A stretch of DNA of 64,000 nt from Asticcacaulis taihuensis (GTDB lineage: Bacteria > Pseudomonadota > Alphaproteobacteria > Caulobacterales > Caulobacteraceae): NCBI RefSeq assembly GCF_900100255.1, contig NZ_FMTS01000001.1:930001-994000 (forward strand), read 5' to 3'. The notes beneath the pieces are model-generated. The model saw only the letters and a program-made list of their open reading frames with translations, was not told the DNA's origin and ran no database searches. The position numbers and the translations under genes are program-made. Shown here in pieces: positions 33,900 to 41,262 of the stretch. The first letter of the stretch is position 1; each line of letters starts with the position of its first letter.

Positions 33900-35384
33900 A
33901 TGTTTAATTCGCCCTTCTCTTCCCTGAACGCTTCCGGTTCCGGACTGGAATCCCTGCCGCCGTCGCTGGAACCGTTGCGCGAACGCATGGCCGATTATTA
34001 CGGCGTCGAGGCGCACCAATTGATGGTGACGCGTGGCGCCTCGCACGGCATGGAAATTCTGATGCGTCGCCTACGCGTCCACGGCCACGAGTTCCTGTGG
34101 GCCGGTGCCGACCATTATCTCGAAGACCTGTGCGGGGTCTACAATCTGACCATCCGCAAGCCGCCGGAAAACGGTCCCTATGCCAAGGGGGGCGGCTTCT
34201 GCCTGGTCCACAATCCGCGTCAGACCGATGGCAAGGCGTGGGATATTACCGCCGCGCGCGCCCTGGCGGTCGATCTTTTCCCCACTCTGCTGGTGATCGA
34301 CGAAAGCTATTTCGACGCCTGCACGGCCACCTCCATGGTCGAACTGGCCACCGTCGAGCCCAATGTGGTGGTGCTGAAAAGCCTGTCCTATCTCTTCGGC
34401 ATGGCCGGTGCCCGCGTCGGCGCTCTGATCGCCAATACCAAGACCCTTCAGGGCCTGCTGAAATTCTGCGAACCGCACCCCCTGCCGACGCCAAGCGTGC
34501 GCGCCGCCGAGGCAGCTCTTTCGCCATCGCGGGCGCTGACCCTGCAATCGCGCGTCGATCTGATCCGAACCGAACAGGCCCGCGTGCGCGAAGCGCTGTC
34601 ACGATCGAAGCAACTTGAGAGTTTCGACCTCAATGATGGCCCCTTCATGCTGTTGCGTCCCAAGGCCCTGCTGCAAACCCAGACGGCGCTCAAACGACTG
34701 GGCCTGAGCCCGCAAGTGACGCCAACCGGCCTGCTGTTGGCCCTTGGGGATGTTGCCACCAATAACCGCATCCTGCGCGCGCTCGATGTGGCCCCGGCGG
34801 ACAAGGCCCCGCGCGTCGGCGAAATCCTGCGCGACACCAAAGAAACCAAGATCTCGGTGCAGGTCAATCTCGACCAGCCCAAGCCGGTCAAGGTCCATAC
34901 CGGCGTCGGTTTCTTCGATCACATGCTCGACCAGGTGGCGACGCACGGCGGCTTCTCGCTGCAACTGGCCTGCGAGGGCGACCTTGAAATCGACGCTCAC
35001 CACACGGTGGAAGACTGTATGCTGGCCTTCGGTCAGGCGCTGAAAATCGCCCTCGGTGATCGCGTCGGCATGGCGCGCTTCGGCTTTGTGCTGCCGATGG
35101 ATGAAACGGAGGCCAAGGTCTCGATTGATCTGGGCGGCCGGCCATTCTGCGTCTTCAAGGGCGAGTTCCAGTCCACCCATATCGGTGATTATCAGACTGA
35201 GATGACGGCGCACGCCTTCCGCTCGCTGTCGGAAACCCTGGGGGCATCAATCCATGTCGAAGTCAGTGGCGGCAATGATCACCACAAGACGGAAGCTTGT
35301 TTCAAGGCGCTCGGTCGTGCCCTGCGCCAGGCGACGCGCATCGAAGGCGATGCCCTGCCCTCCACCAAGGGGATGCTCGCTTGA
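33900..35384 (+). CDS. hisB: Degenerate HisC-like aminotransferase domain fused to imidazoleglycerol-phosphate dehydratase (HisB)
   Basis: A 494-residue fusion. Residues ~302-494 are a complete HisB dehydratase: RDTKETKISVQVNLD, GVGFFDHMLDQVATHGGF, DAHHTVEDC and GGNDHHKTEACFKALGRAL carry the expected metal-binding His and Glu residues. Residues 1-~300 align with E. coli-type HisC (VTRGASHGMEILMRR for RGADEGIE; VIDESYF; FGMAGARVGALIAN; PLPTPSVRAAEAALSP). At the PLP-lysine position LSKAF reads LSYLF (Tyr164), the NPNNPTG loop reads NPRQTDG, the C-terminal substrate Arg is missing, and the first ~50 residues of HisC are absent. The aminotransferase half is therefore probably inactive. Start: ATG 33900; the frame upstream is repeat sequence. 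Confidence 0.92.
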   Translation: MFNSPFSSLNASGSGLESLPPSLEPLRERMADYYGVEAHQLMVTRGASHGMEILMRRLRVHGHEFLWAGADHYLEDLCGVYNLTIRKPPENGPYAKGGGFCLVHNPRQTDGKAWDITAARALAVDLFPTLLVIDESYFDACTATSMVELATVEPNVVVLKSLSYLFGMAGARVGALIANTKTLQGLLKFCEPHPLPTPSVRAAEAALSPSRALTLQSRVDLIRTEQARVREALSRSKQLESFDLNDGPFMLLRPKALLQTQTALKRLGLSPQVTPTGLLLALGDVATNNRILRALDVAPADKAPRVGEILRDTKETKISVQVNLDQPKPVKVHTGVGFFDHMLDQVATHGGFSLQLACEGDLEIDAHHTVEDCMLAFGQALKIALGDRVGMARFGFVLPMDETEAKVSIDLGGRPFCVFKGEFQSTHIGDYQTEMTAHAFRSLSETLGASIHVEVSGGNDHHKTEACFKALGRALRQATRIEGDALPSTKGMLA

Positions 35385-35428
35385 CCAGGGTCACGGACCC
35401 TGGACCCATTAGTTTGTTGGATTTTGAA

Positions 35429-36034
35429 ATGACCGGCAACGGCACTGAAATCATTGTTATAGAAATAGGCTGCGCGAACACCGCCTCCGTTCTCTTCGCG
35501 CTGGAACGTCTGGGCGCAGAAGCCCGCCTCAGTTCCGATCCGGCGGAGATCGCGGCCGCCAGCAAGGTCGTCCTGCCCGGCGTCGGCGCGGCGGGCTTTG
35601 CCATGGCGCGCATCCATGAGCTGGGTCTGTTCGATACCATTCGCGGCCTGAAAGTGCCCCTGCTCGGCGTCTGCCTCGGCCAGCAACTGCTGTTTGAAGG
35701 TTCCGAAGAAGGCGATGTCTCGTGCCTCGGCCTGATCCCCGGTCGCGTGACCAAAATGACCGCCACGCCGGATATGGTCGTACCGCATATGGGCTGGAAC
35801 CAATTGGAAGTTCTTAAAGCCGATCCGCTGACCGCTGGCGTGACAAATGGGGACTTCGCTTATTTCGTCCACAGCTATGTCTGTCCGGTCAATAAGTACA
35901 CACTGGCGACCAGCACCTATGGCCAACCGTTTGCCGCCATGGTGCGCAAGGGCAATGTGTTCGGCTGCCAGTTTCACCCCGAACGCTCCTCCGCCGTCGG
36001 CGCCCAGATTTTGAAGAATTTTGTAAGCCTATGA
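35429..36034 (+). CDS. hisH: Imidazole glycerol phosphate synthase, glutamine amidotransferase subunit
   Basis: A 201-residue class I amidotransferase that supplies ammonia to HisF. The nucleophile is in LLGVCLGQQLLFEGSEEG, and the His-Glu pair in GCQFHPERSSAVGAQILKNF. The N-terminal loop reads IEIGCANTASV, like the enteric DTGCANLNSV, rather than the DYGxGN loop usual in alphaproteobacteria; PHMGWN and FVHSYVCPVN are also enteric-like. ATG 35429 gives a normal length. An in-frame TTG at 35381 overlapping the hisB stop is an alternative that would add 16 residues. Confidence 0.95.
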   Translation: MTGNGTEIIVIEIGCANTASVLFALERLGAEARLSSDPAEIAAASKVVLPGVGAAGFAMARIHELGLFDTIRGLKVPLLGVCLGQQLLFEGSEEGDVSCLGLIPGRVTKMTATPDMVVPHMGWNQLEVLKADPLTAGVTNGDFAYFVHSYVCPVNKYTLATSTYGQPFAAMVRKGNVFGCQFHPERSSAVGAQILKNFVSL

Positions 36035-36762
36035 TCCTTTACCCCGCCATCGACCTGATCAACGGTGAATGCGTCCGTCTGGCGCAGGGCCGCTTCGACG
36101 CCGTGACGAAATACGATTCCGACCCGTTCAAGCGCCTGGCCCTGTTCAATGAAGAATTCGCGCAATGGGTCCATATCGTCGATCTCGACGGCGCCAAGGC
36201 CGGCTCCCCGCAACAACATGAACTGATCGGTCAACTGGCCAAGGCTTCGCGCGCTAAGATCCAGACTGGCGGCGGCGTACGTACCCGCGAACACGTCCAA
36301 ACCCTGCTTGACCAGGGCGTTTCGGCCGTCGTGGTCGGCTCGGCGGCAGTAAAAAATCCGGAAGAGGTGCGCGGCTGGCTGCGCGATTTCGGCAAGGACC
36401 GCATTACGCTGGCGCTCGATGTGCTCCCAACGAAAGATGGCGATTTCGATGCCGCCCTGCATGGCTGGGTCGAAGGTTCCGGCATTTCGCTGTGGGACGT
36501 GCTCGACTATTATCCCTTCGGCGTGGCCCAGCGCATTCTGGTTACTGATGTATCGCGCGACGGGATGCTGATGGGCCCGAACATGGACCTGATGAAGGCC
36601 CTGCGCAAAAAGCGCCCCGATCTCGAAATACAGGCCTCCGGCGGCGTGAAATCCGTGGAAGACCTTTATGATTTGAAGGCCCTGGGTGTCCATGGCGCCA
36701 TTGTCGGCAAAGCCATCTACGAAGGTATCATCGACTTAAAGGCTGCTCTAAATGTTGGCTAG
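36031..36762 (+). CDS. hisA: ProFAR isomerase (phosphoribosylformimino-AICAR-P isomerase)
   Basis: A 243-residue beta/alpha barrel. Phosphate-binding and catalytic signatures are [20 protein letters not shown] with the catalytic Asp near residue 8, [30 protein letters not shown] with the second catalytic Asp, and [12 protein letters not shown]. It overlaps hisH by four bases and hisF by 11 bases, so translation is coupled through this part of the operon. Confidence 0.96.
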   Translation: MILYPAIDLINGECVRLAQGRFDAVTKYDSDPFKRLALFNEEFAQWVHIVDLDGAKAGSPQQHELIGQLAKASRAKIQTGGGVRTREHVQTLLDQGVSAVVVGSAAVKNPEEVRGWLRDFGKDRITLALDVLPTKDGDFDAALHGWVEGSGISLWDVLDYYPFGVAQRILVTDVSRDGMLMGPNMDLMKALRKKRPDLEIQASGGVKSVEDLYDLKALGVHGAIVGKAIYEGIIDLKAALNVG

Positions 36763-37519
36763 ACGCATTATCCCCTGCCTCGATGTCAAGGACGGCAAGG
36801 TCGTCAAGGGCGTGCAGTTTGTCGGCCATGAAATCCTCGGTGACGCCGTCGACATGGCCCTGCGTTATCGTGACGAAGGCGCCGATGAACTGGTGCTGTA
36901 TGACATAACCGCCTCCGCTGAAGGCCGCACAGTTGATTACAACTGGGTGCGTGATATCGCCCGTGCGCTCGATATTCCGTTCTGCGTGGCGGGTGGCATC
37001 CGTTCAGCCGAACAGGCGGTGATGTGCCTGAACAGCGGCGCCGACAAGGTGTCGATCAATTCGCCCGCCCTGGAGCGTCCGGACCTGATCAACGAACTGG
37101 CCGAAATGGCCGGCTCGCAGTGCGTGGTCGTCGGCATCGACAGCCGCGAAATGGACAACGATTACTATGTCCACCAGTATTCCGGCGATCCGGACAAAAT
37201 TCGTCAGGTGGGTCGCCGCACGCTTGACTGGGTCGTCGAAGCGAAGACCCGCGGTGCTGGCGAAATCGTTCTTAACTGCATGAATCAGGACGGCGTGCGT
37301 AAGGGCTATGATATCAAACAGTTACGGCTGGTTCGTGATCTGATAGATATACCGCTGGTGGCGTCCGGCGGCGCCGGTGCGCCCGAGCATTTCGAGGCCG
37401 TCTTCGAGCAGGCCGATGTGTCCGGAGCGCTTGCCGCCAGCGTGTTCCACAAGAAAATCATTGCCATACCGGACCTGAAGCGTGATCTTCGCGCCGCCGG
37501 AATTGCCGTACGGATCTGA
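36752..37519 (+). CDS. hisF: Imidazole glycerol phosphate synthase, cyclase subunit
   Basis: A 255-residue barrel enzyme that, with HisH, makes imidazole glycerol phosphate and [25 protein letters not shown] with catalytic Asp11, [32 protein letters not shown] with the following [12 protein letters not shown], and [17 protein letters not shown] are all clear. The [12 protein letters not shown] stretch resembles enteric GVQFRNHEIIGD rather than the GVNFxxLRDAGD form of most alphaproteobacteria. The start lies inside the last codons of hisA. Confidence 0.97.
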   Translation: MLARRIIPCLDVKDGKVVKGVQFVGHEILGDAVDMALRYRDEGADELVLYDITASAEGRTVDYNWVRDIARALDIPFCVAGGIRSAEQAVMCLNSGADKVSINSPALERPDLINELAEMAGSQCVVVGIDSREMDNDYYVHQYSGDPDKIRQVGRRTLDWVVEAKTRGAGEIVLNCMNQDGVRKGYDIKQLRLVRDLIDIPLVASGGAGAPEHFEAVFEQADVSGALAASVFHKKIIAIPDLKRDLRAAGIAVRI

Positions 37520-37520
37520 T

Positions 37521-38165
37521 ATGCCCGAAGCCCACAAACTGCCCAATCCGCTCACCGTCGCCGATATCGACCAAATCGACTTCGCCAAGGGCGGCGGCCT
37601 CGTGCCTGCTGTAGTGCAGGACGCTGACACCCTCCAGGTGCTTCTGCTCGGCTATATGAACGTCGAAGCCCTGAAAGCCACCCTGCAGGGCGGGCTCGTC
37701 ACCTTCTGGTCGCGCTCGAAGAACCGCCTGTGGAAGAAGGGCGAGACCTCCGGCGACACGCTAGAACTCGACCGCATCCTGACCGATTGCGACGAGGACG
37801 CCCTGCTCGTCTATGCCCGTCCGAACGGACCGACCTGCCACACGAAAACGACCTCCTGCTTCGGCCACGAAGACGCGCCCGGCATCGGCTTCATGGGCCA
37901 CCTGGCGCATGTGGTGCAGGACCGCGCCAAGGCGCCGCCGGCCGACAGCTACACCGCCCGCCTGATGCACAAAGGCGTGGCCAAGATTGCCCAGAAGGTT
38001 GGCGAGGAAGGTCTGGAAACAGCACTTGCCGGACGCGCCGGCGATCTTGATGAACTGCACAATGAAGCCGCCGACCTGCTTTATCACCTGTCGGTGCTGC
38101 TGATGGCGCGCGACACCAAGCTTGAAAACGTTTTGGATATCCTGCGGGAGCGTCACAAAGGCTGA
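37521..38165 (+). CDS. hisI: Bifunctional phosphoribosyl-AMP cyclohydrolase/phosphoribosyl-ATP pyrophosphatase
   Basis: A 214-residue HisI-HisE fusion catalysing the second and third steps of histidine synthesis. The HisI half (residues ~25-120) has LLGYMNVEALKATL, FWSRSKNRLWKKGETSGD and the metal-binding GPTCHTKTTSCF. The HisE half (~125-214) has GVAKIAQKVGEEGLETALA and NEAADLLYHLSVLL. ATG 37521 is one base after the hisF stop. Alphaproteobacteria usually encode the two activities separately. A 6-bp perfect hairpin (GATCAC/GTGATC, 38172-38190) lies just after the stop and may help end the operon, though no T-run follows. Confidence 0.96.
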   Translation: MPEAHKLPNPLTVADIDQIDFAKGGGLVPAVVQDADTLQVLLLGYMNVEALKATLQGGLVTFWSRSKNRLWKKGETSGDTLELDRILTDCDEDALLVYARPNGPTCHTKTTSCFGHEDAPGIGFMGHLAHVVQDRAKAPPADSYTARLMHKGVAKIAQKVGEEGLETALAGRAGDLDELHNEAADLLYHLSVLLMARDTKLENVLDILRERHKG

Positions 38166-38221
38166 TTTACAGATCACGCCTTTTGTGATCATTTACGGCG
38201 TGTAATCGGGGCTACGCCTTT

Positions 38222-38707
38222 ATGGCCAAACATCATATTCTTGTCGGCGCCAACGCCATGTTCTCGCCGCGCGGCCGTATTAACCGCCTGCAATTCGTGC
38301 TGAACTTCTGGGCCTGCCAGGTATTGATCTTCGTCATCTGGTTCGGTATCGCCATTTTGCCGGATGCCCTGAGCGACGAATGGGCCGCCAGACTGGACCA
38401 GCCGCTGAACTGGCTGACCATGGTGCTGACGGTCCTTCTTTATTTTGCCCTTTTCTGTCTGTGCGCCACACGCCTGCATGATGTCGGCCTGTCGGCCTGG
38501 CTGGGCCTGATCCTGTTCGCCGGTTTTATCCCTGGCCTGATCAGCAGCATCGGCAGCGACGCCATCGAAGCCGCCGGCCTGACCGATATGGTCAACTTCA
38601 TCGCCTTTCTCGGCAATCTGGCAGTCCTGATACTGGGCATTGCCCTGTCGGTCTGGCCTGGGCAGCCAGAGGAAAACATCTATGGTCCTTCGCCGGACCA
38701 AACCTAA
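38222..38707 (+). CDS. DUF805 membrane protein
   Basis: A 161-residue inner-membrane protein with four hydrophobic segments. The family's N-terminal SPRGRINRLQFVLNFW and the mid-protein CATRLHDVGLSAWLGLILF (R-LHD-G-S-W signature) are present, and it ends with the usual EENIYGPSP. DUF805 proteins are widespread and of unknown function. It is the first of three DUF805 genes in 2.6 kb (next at 38733 and 40344). Confidence 0.92.
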   Translation: MAKHHILVGANAMFSPRGRINRLQFVLNFWACQVLIFVIWFGIAILPDALSDEWAARLDQPLNWLTMVLTVLLYFALFCLCATRLHDVGLSAWLGLILFAGFIPGLISSIGSDAIEAAGLTDMVNFIAFLGNLAVLILGIALSVWPGQPEENIYGPSPDQT

Positions 38708-38732
38708 AACCGCAATAATCAGGGGGGCTGAC

Positions 38733-39245
38733 ATGCAAAAACCAAAATTTTTTATACCCATCCAGCAATGGCTTTCGCCTAAGGGGCGGATCAGTCGTCT
38801 GCAATACTTCGTTTACGGCCTGATCCTGGCTGCCGTCTTCATGGGCGTTTTCCTCGGCCTTATCATCGGTGACGAACTTAAAATCGACGAGGAAGGGCAT
38901 GTCGCCACTCTCTTTGATTTCGGTATTAATGCCGCTCTGCAACTGGCACTGATCTACACTCTTTTCTGTCTGGCCTCCAAAAGGCTTCATGACCTGAGTT
39001 GGCCGGCCTGGCTGGCCTTATTGCTCATCATCGACATCCCGGTCGATCTGGCGGCTGACCTGGCGCGGCTCTATATGACCCTGCCGGAAGGTGCGGAAAC
39101 AACGGTCAAAATCATCGACGGCCTGGTTAAGATTGCCAGTCTGGGCATAGGCTTGAATTTGACGTTTCGTCCCGGTGACAAAGGGGCGAACAAGCATGGC
39201 CCTGATCCCCTTCGGCCGCCGCCTGCGCCGATCGATGTTTTTTAA
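38733..39245 (+). CDS. DUF805 membrane protein
   Basis: A 170-residue protein from ATG 38733, preceded by AGGGGGG. It has the family motif SPKGRISRLQYFVYGL, then FCLASKRLHDLSWPAWLALLL, four hydrophobic segments, and the ending GANKHGPDPL. It is in tandem with the gene at 38222 (25 bp gap) and divergent in sequence from it, so the duplication is old. Function unknown. Confidence 0.92.
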   Translation: MQKPKFFIPIQQWLSPKGRISRLQYFVYGLILAAVFMGVFLGLIIGDELKIDEEGHVATLFDFGINAALQLALIYTLFCLASKRLHDLSWPAWLALLLIIDIPVDLAADLARLYMTLPEGAETTVKIIDGLVKIASLGIGLNLTFRPGDKGANKHGPDPLRPPPAPIDVF

Positions 39246-40237
39246 TCCTGCAAATTGCGGCCGATAGCGCGGCGGATCATCAGGCGCTGGTCCGGCGCCA
39301 TATCGCCCAGAATGCCACGCATCTCCGGTGGCAGGTGCCCGCCTGCCTCCCCGCTGAAAACCAGATGATCGAACATCGCCTGCCATGCTTTGTTCTGGTC
39401 CGCCGGCAAGTCGCGCAGGCCCAGCATGGCCAGCATCAGCACCAGCATCGGCGCGCCCATTTCCGCGCCCGCCGTATTCCACCAGTAATTGACCTGAACA
39501 TTCAGGTCCTCGCTGGAAGAGACATGATGCCACCACATATAGGGCACATAGAGACCATCCCCCGGCTCCAGGTTGGCGACCATAGCGTTGGCCAGCGCTT
39601 CGCGGAAACGCGGATGGGCGTCAAAATCCGGTTTTTCCAGCGACGCCATCGAGGTCGGCACGCCTGAAATCGTTGCTTCCAGTGGCCCCATATAGAGGTT
39701 CTTCGTCTGGTCAGGCGGAAACAGCACAAAGCGCTTACGTCCGGCCACCATGCAGACCAGGTTGTAGTTGATATCGAAATGGGTCTGGGTCACGGCGCGA
39801 TTGCCAACCCAGATGCGCGGCTCCGCCCCCGGTATATTCAATGGATTCTCTGCCTTGAAACGCGGCATGTAATCCTTCAGCGGCGCCGACTGGATATAGA
39901 TGCGCTCCGCGCCCGCCTGCCCCCTCAGCTCATTCAGGCGGTCAAGCGTCATTTTCAGGGGAATGGCCGCGCGCTGGAAATTGAAGCCGGCAGAACCCTC
40001 ATCATAGAAATATTTGCCGTCGCCGCCCGGCGCCTGGCGAAAGGTTTCGGCGAGCCTGCCGGCATCGCACGCCTTCAGGTAGTCGATCATTTCTCCCGGC
40101 GATCGTCGTGCCCGTTCCACGGCCGGCCACGCACTGACCAATCCCTTGAGGATAACCGGCACATCACGCCCGGCCAGGTGTGCCGCCACCTCATCGGGAC
40201 CAATATCGTGCCTGATTTCGACGGATGGAAAATCCAT
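39242..40237 (-). CDS. Cupin-like (JmjC/FIH-type) Fe(II)/2-oxoglutarate oxygenase domain protein
   Basis: A 331-residue protein from ATG 40237, chosen because CGGAGG lies five bases upstream. Residues ~15-240 form a Cupin_8/JmjC-like fold: PVILKGLVSAWPAVERA at the N terminus, the HxD metal pair in TQTHFDINYNLVCMVAGRKRFVLFPP, and the distal His in GLYVPYMWWHHVSS. The residual ~90 residues are helical. Family members are hydroxylases of proteins or small molecules. Its 3' end overlaps the second DUF805 gene by four bases. Confidence 0.88.
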   Translation of the reverse strand: MDFPSVEIRHDIGPDEVAAHLAGRDVPVILKGLVSAWPAVERARRSPGEMIDYLKACDAGRLAETFRQAPGGDGKYFYDEGSAGFNFQRAAIPLKMTLDRLNELRGQAGAERIYIQSAPLKDYMPRFKAENPLNIPGAEPRIWVGNRAVTQTHFDINYNLVCMVAGRKRFVLFPPDQTKNLYMGPLEATISGVPTSMASLEKPDFDAHPRFREALANAMVANLEPGDGLYVPYMWWHHVSSSEDLNVQVNYWWNTAGAEMGAPMLVLMLAMLGLRDLPADQNKAWQAMFDHLVFSGEAGGHLPPEMRGILGDMAPDQRLMIRRAIGRNLQD

Positions 40238-40343
40238 TAAGCCTCCGGAAGATGCGCAGGTGTAGAATAAACGCGGATCAGCGACAACCACTTTACAGGT
40301 CGTTCTGCCGGGCATAGCCTGCCCCGTACGCCGGGAATCCGCC

Positions 40344-40781
40344 ATGATCCAATTCCTCCTTTCGCCAAAGGGCCGCATCAGCGGCACGCAATTCTTCTCT
40401 GGTATCGCCATCGCCATGCTGGTCATGGTGGTTATAGGCTTTGCGCTCGGCACTGTGCCTTCGCTTGACGGGCCGATAATCCTGAGCCTCTGCTGGCTCT
40501 TGCTCGCCTGGCCGCTCGTGTGCCTGCTGGTCAAGCGGCTGCATGATACCGGACGCGGGGCACGGTGGCTGTGGGGACTGGCACCGCAGGCCATCCTGGC
40601 CGTTCTTTCGCTCGCTATGGGCGGTTTCATCCCCGTCATCATGCTGTGGCTGATGACCCTGCTTGGCGTACTGGCCAATCTTGCCTGCTGGAGCCTGCTG
40701 TTCTTCCTGGCCCTGAAACCGGGCGATGAAGGCGAAAATGCCTATGGCCCTGATCCTCATCTCAAGGACCAGGCGGCGTGA
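40344..40781 (+). CDS. DUF805 membrane protein (third copy)
   Basis: A 145-residue protein with SPKGRISGTQFFSGIAIAM at the start, LLVKRLHDTGRGARWLWGL in the middle and DEGENAYGPDPH at the end: the same three landmarks as the two DUF805 genes upstream. It is divergent from the cupin gene with 106 bp between start codons. Confidence 0.9.
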   Translation: MIQFLLSPKGRISGTQFFSGIAIAMLVMVVIGFALGTVPSLDGPIILSLCWLLLAWPLVCLLVKRLHDTGRGARWLWGLAPQAILAVLSLAMGGFIPVIMLWLMTLLGVLANLACWSLLFFLALKPGDEGENAYGPDPHLKDQAA

Positions 40782-40937
40782 CCCGTTTACCGCAGGCGGG
40801 GATAATTGCCGCCGCCTGATTGCTCGCCTGATTGCCCTCTGGCGCGTTTCACGTCATGGTTACTGCCAATAATTTGTCTGCCCGCCGTCTAAAGGCATAT
40901 GCGTTACCGGCTACTATAAATCCGAAGGTCTCCTCCC

Positions 40938-41117
40938 GTGTCCTGGTTGTTTAATCTGCTGAGCGGACTGGTCGCCGTACTGATATCGGCGGCGCTTCTG
41001 CACTTTGGCGGCTCGGCCGGAGCCCCGCCACATGACCCGCCTTCCGCGGCGGCGCCCAATAATACCGGACTGCCGGATAGCACGCCCGCAAAAGACGACG
41101 CTTCCCGTCAAAGCTGA
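40938..41117 (+). CDS. Possible small single-pass membrane protein (59 aa)
   Basis: A GTG-initiated frame encodes a short protein: N-terminal SWLFNLLSGLVAVLISAALL is a good membrane helix, and the remaining ~35 residues are a polar Pro/Ala/Asp-rich tail ending DASRQS. The ribosome site is weak (GAAGG ~10 bases upstream). The composition is protein-like and it lies in an otherwise empty 480-bp gap, but there is no homology that I recognise. Confidence 0.4.
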   Translation: MSWLFNLLSGLVAVLISAALLHFGGSAGAPPHDPPSAAAPNNTGLPDSTPAKDDASRQS

Positions 41118-41262
41118 TTCGGCGCAAACGTGACAAAAAGCTTTGCGAAAAGCGTAAGTTGACGTAGCTTTCTCCTGCCGGGAGAACCCGCCTCTCTCCT
41201 GGAAATGCGCCGCATGGCTGAAGAAGATCGGTTCATGTAAAACTGGCCTCAGGATACTGTGA

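Noticed and set aside
40238-40678. Upstream extension of the cupin gene frame
   Set aside because: CGGAGG just before ATG 40237 marks the start; the extension runs antisense to the third DUF805 gene.
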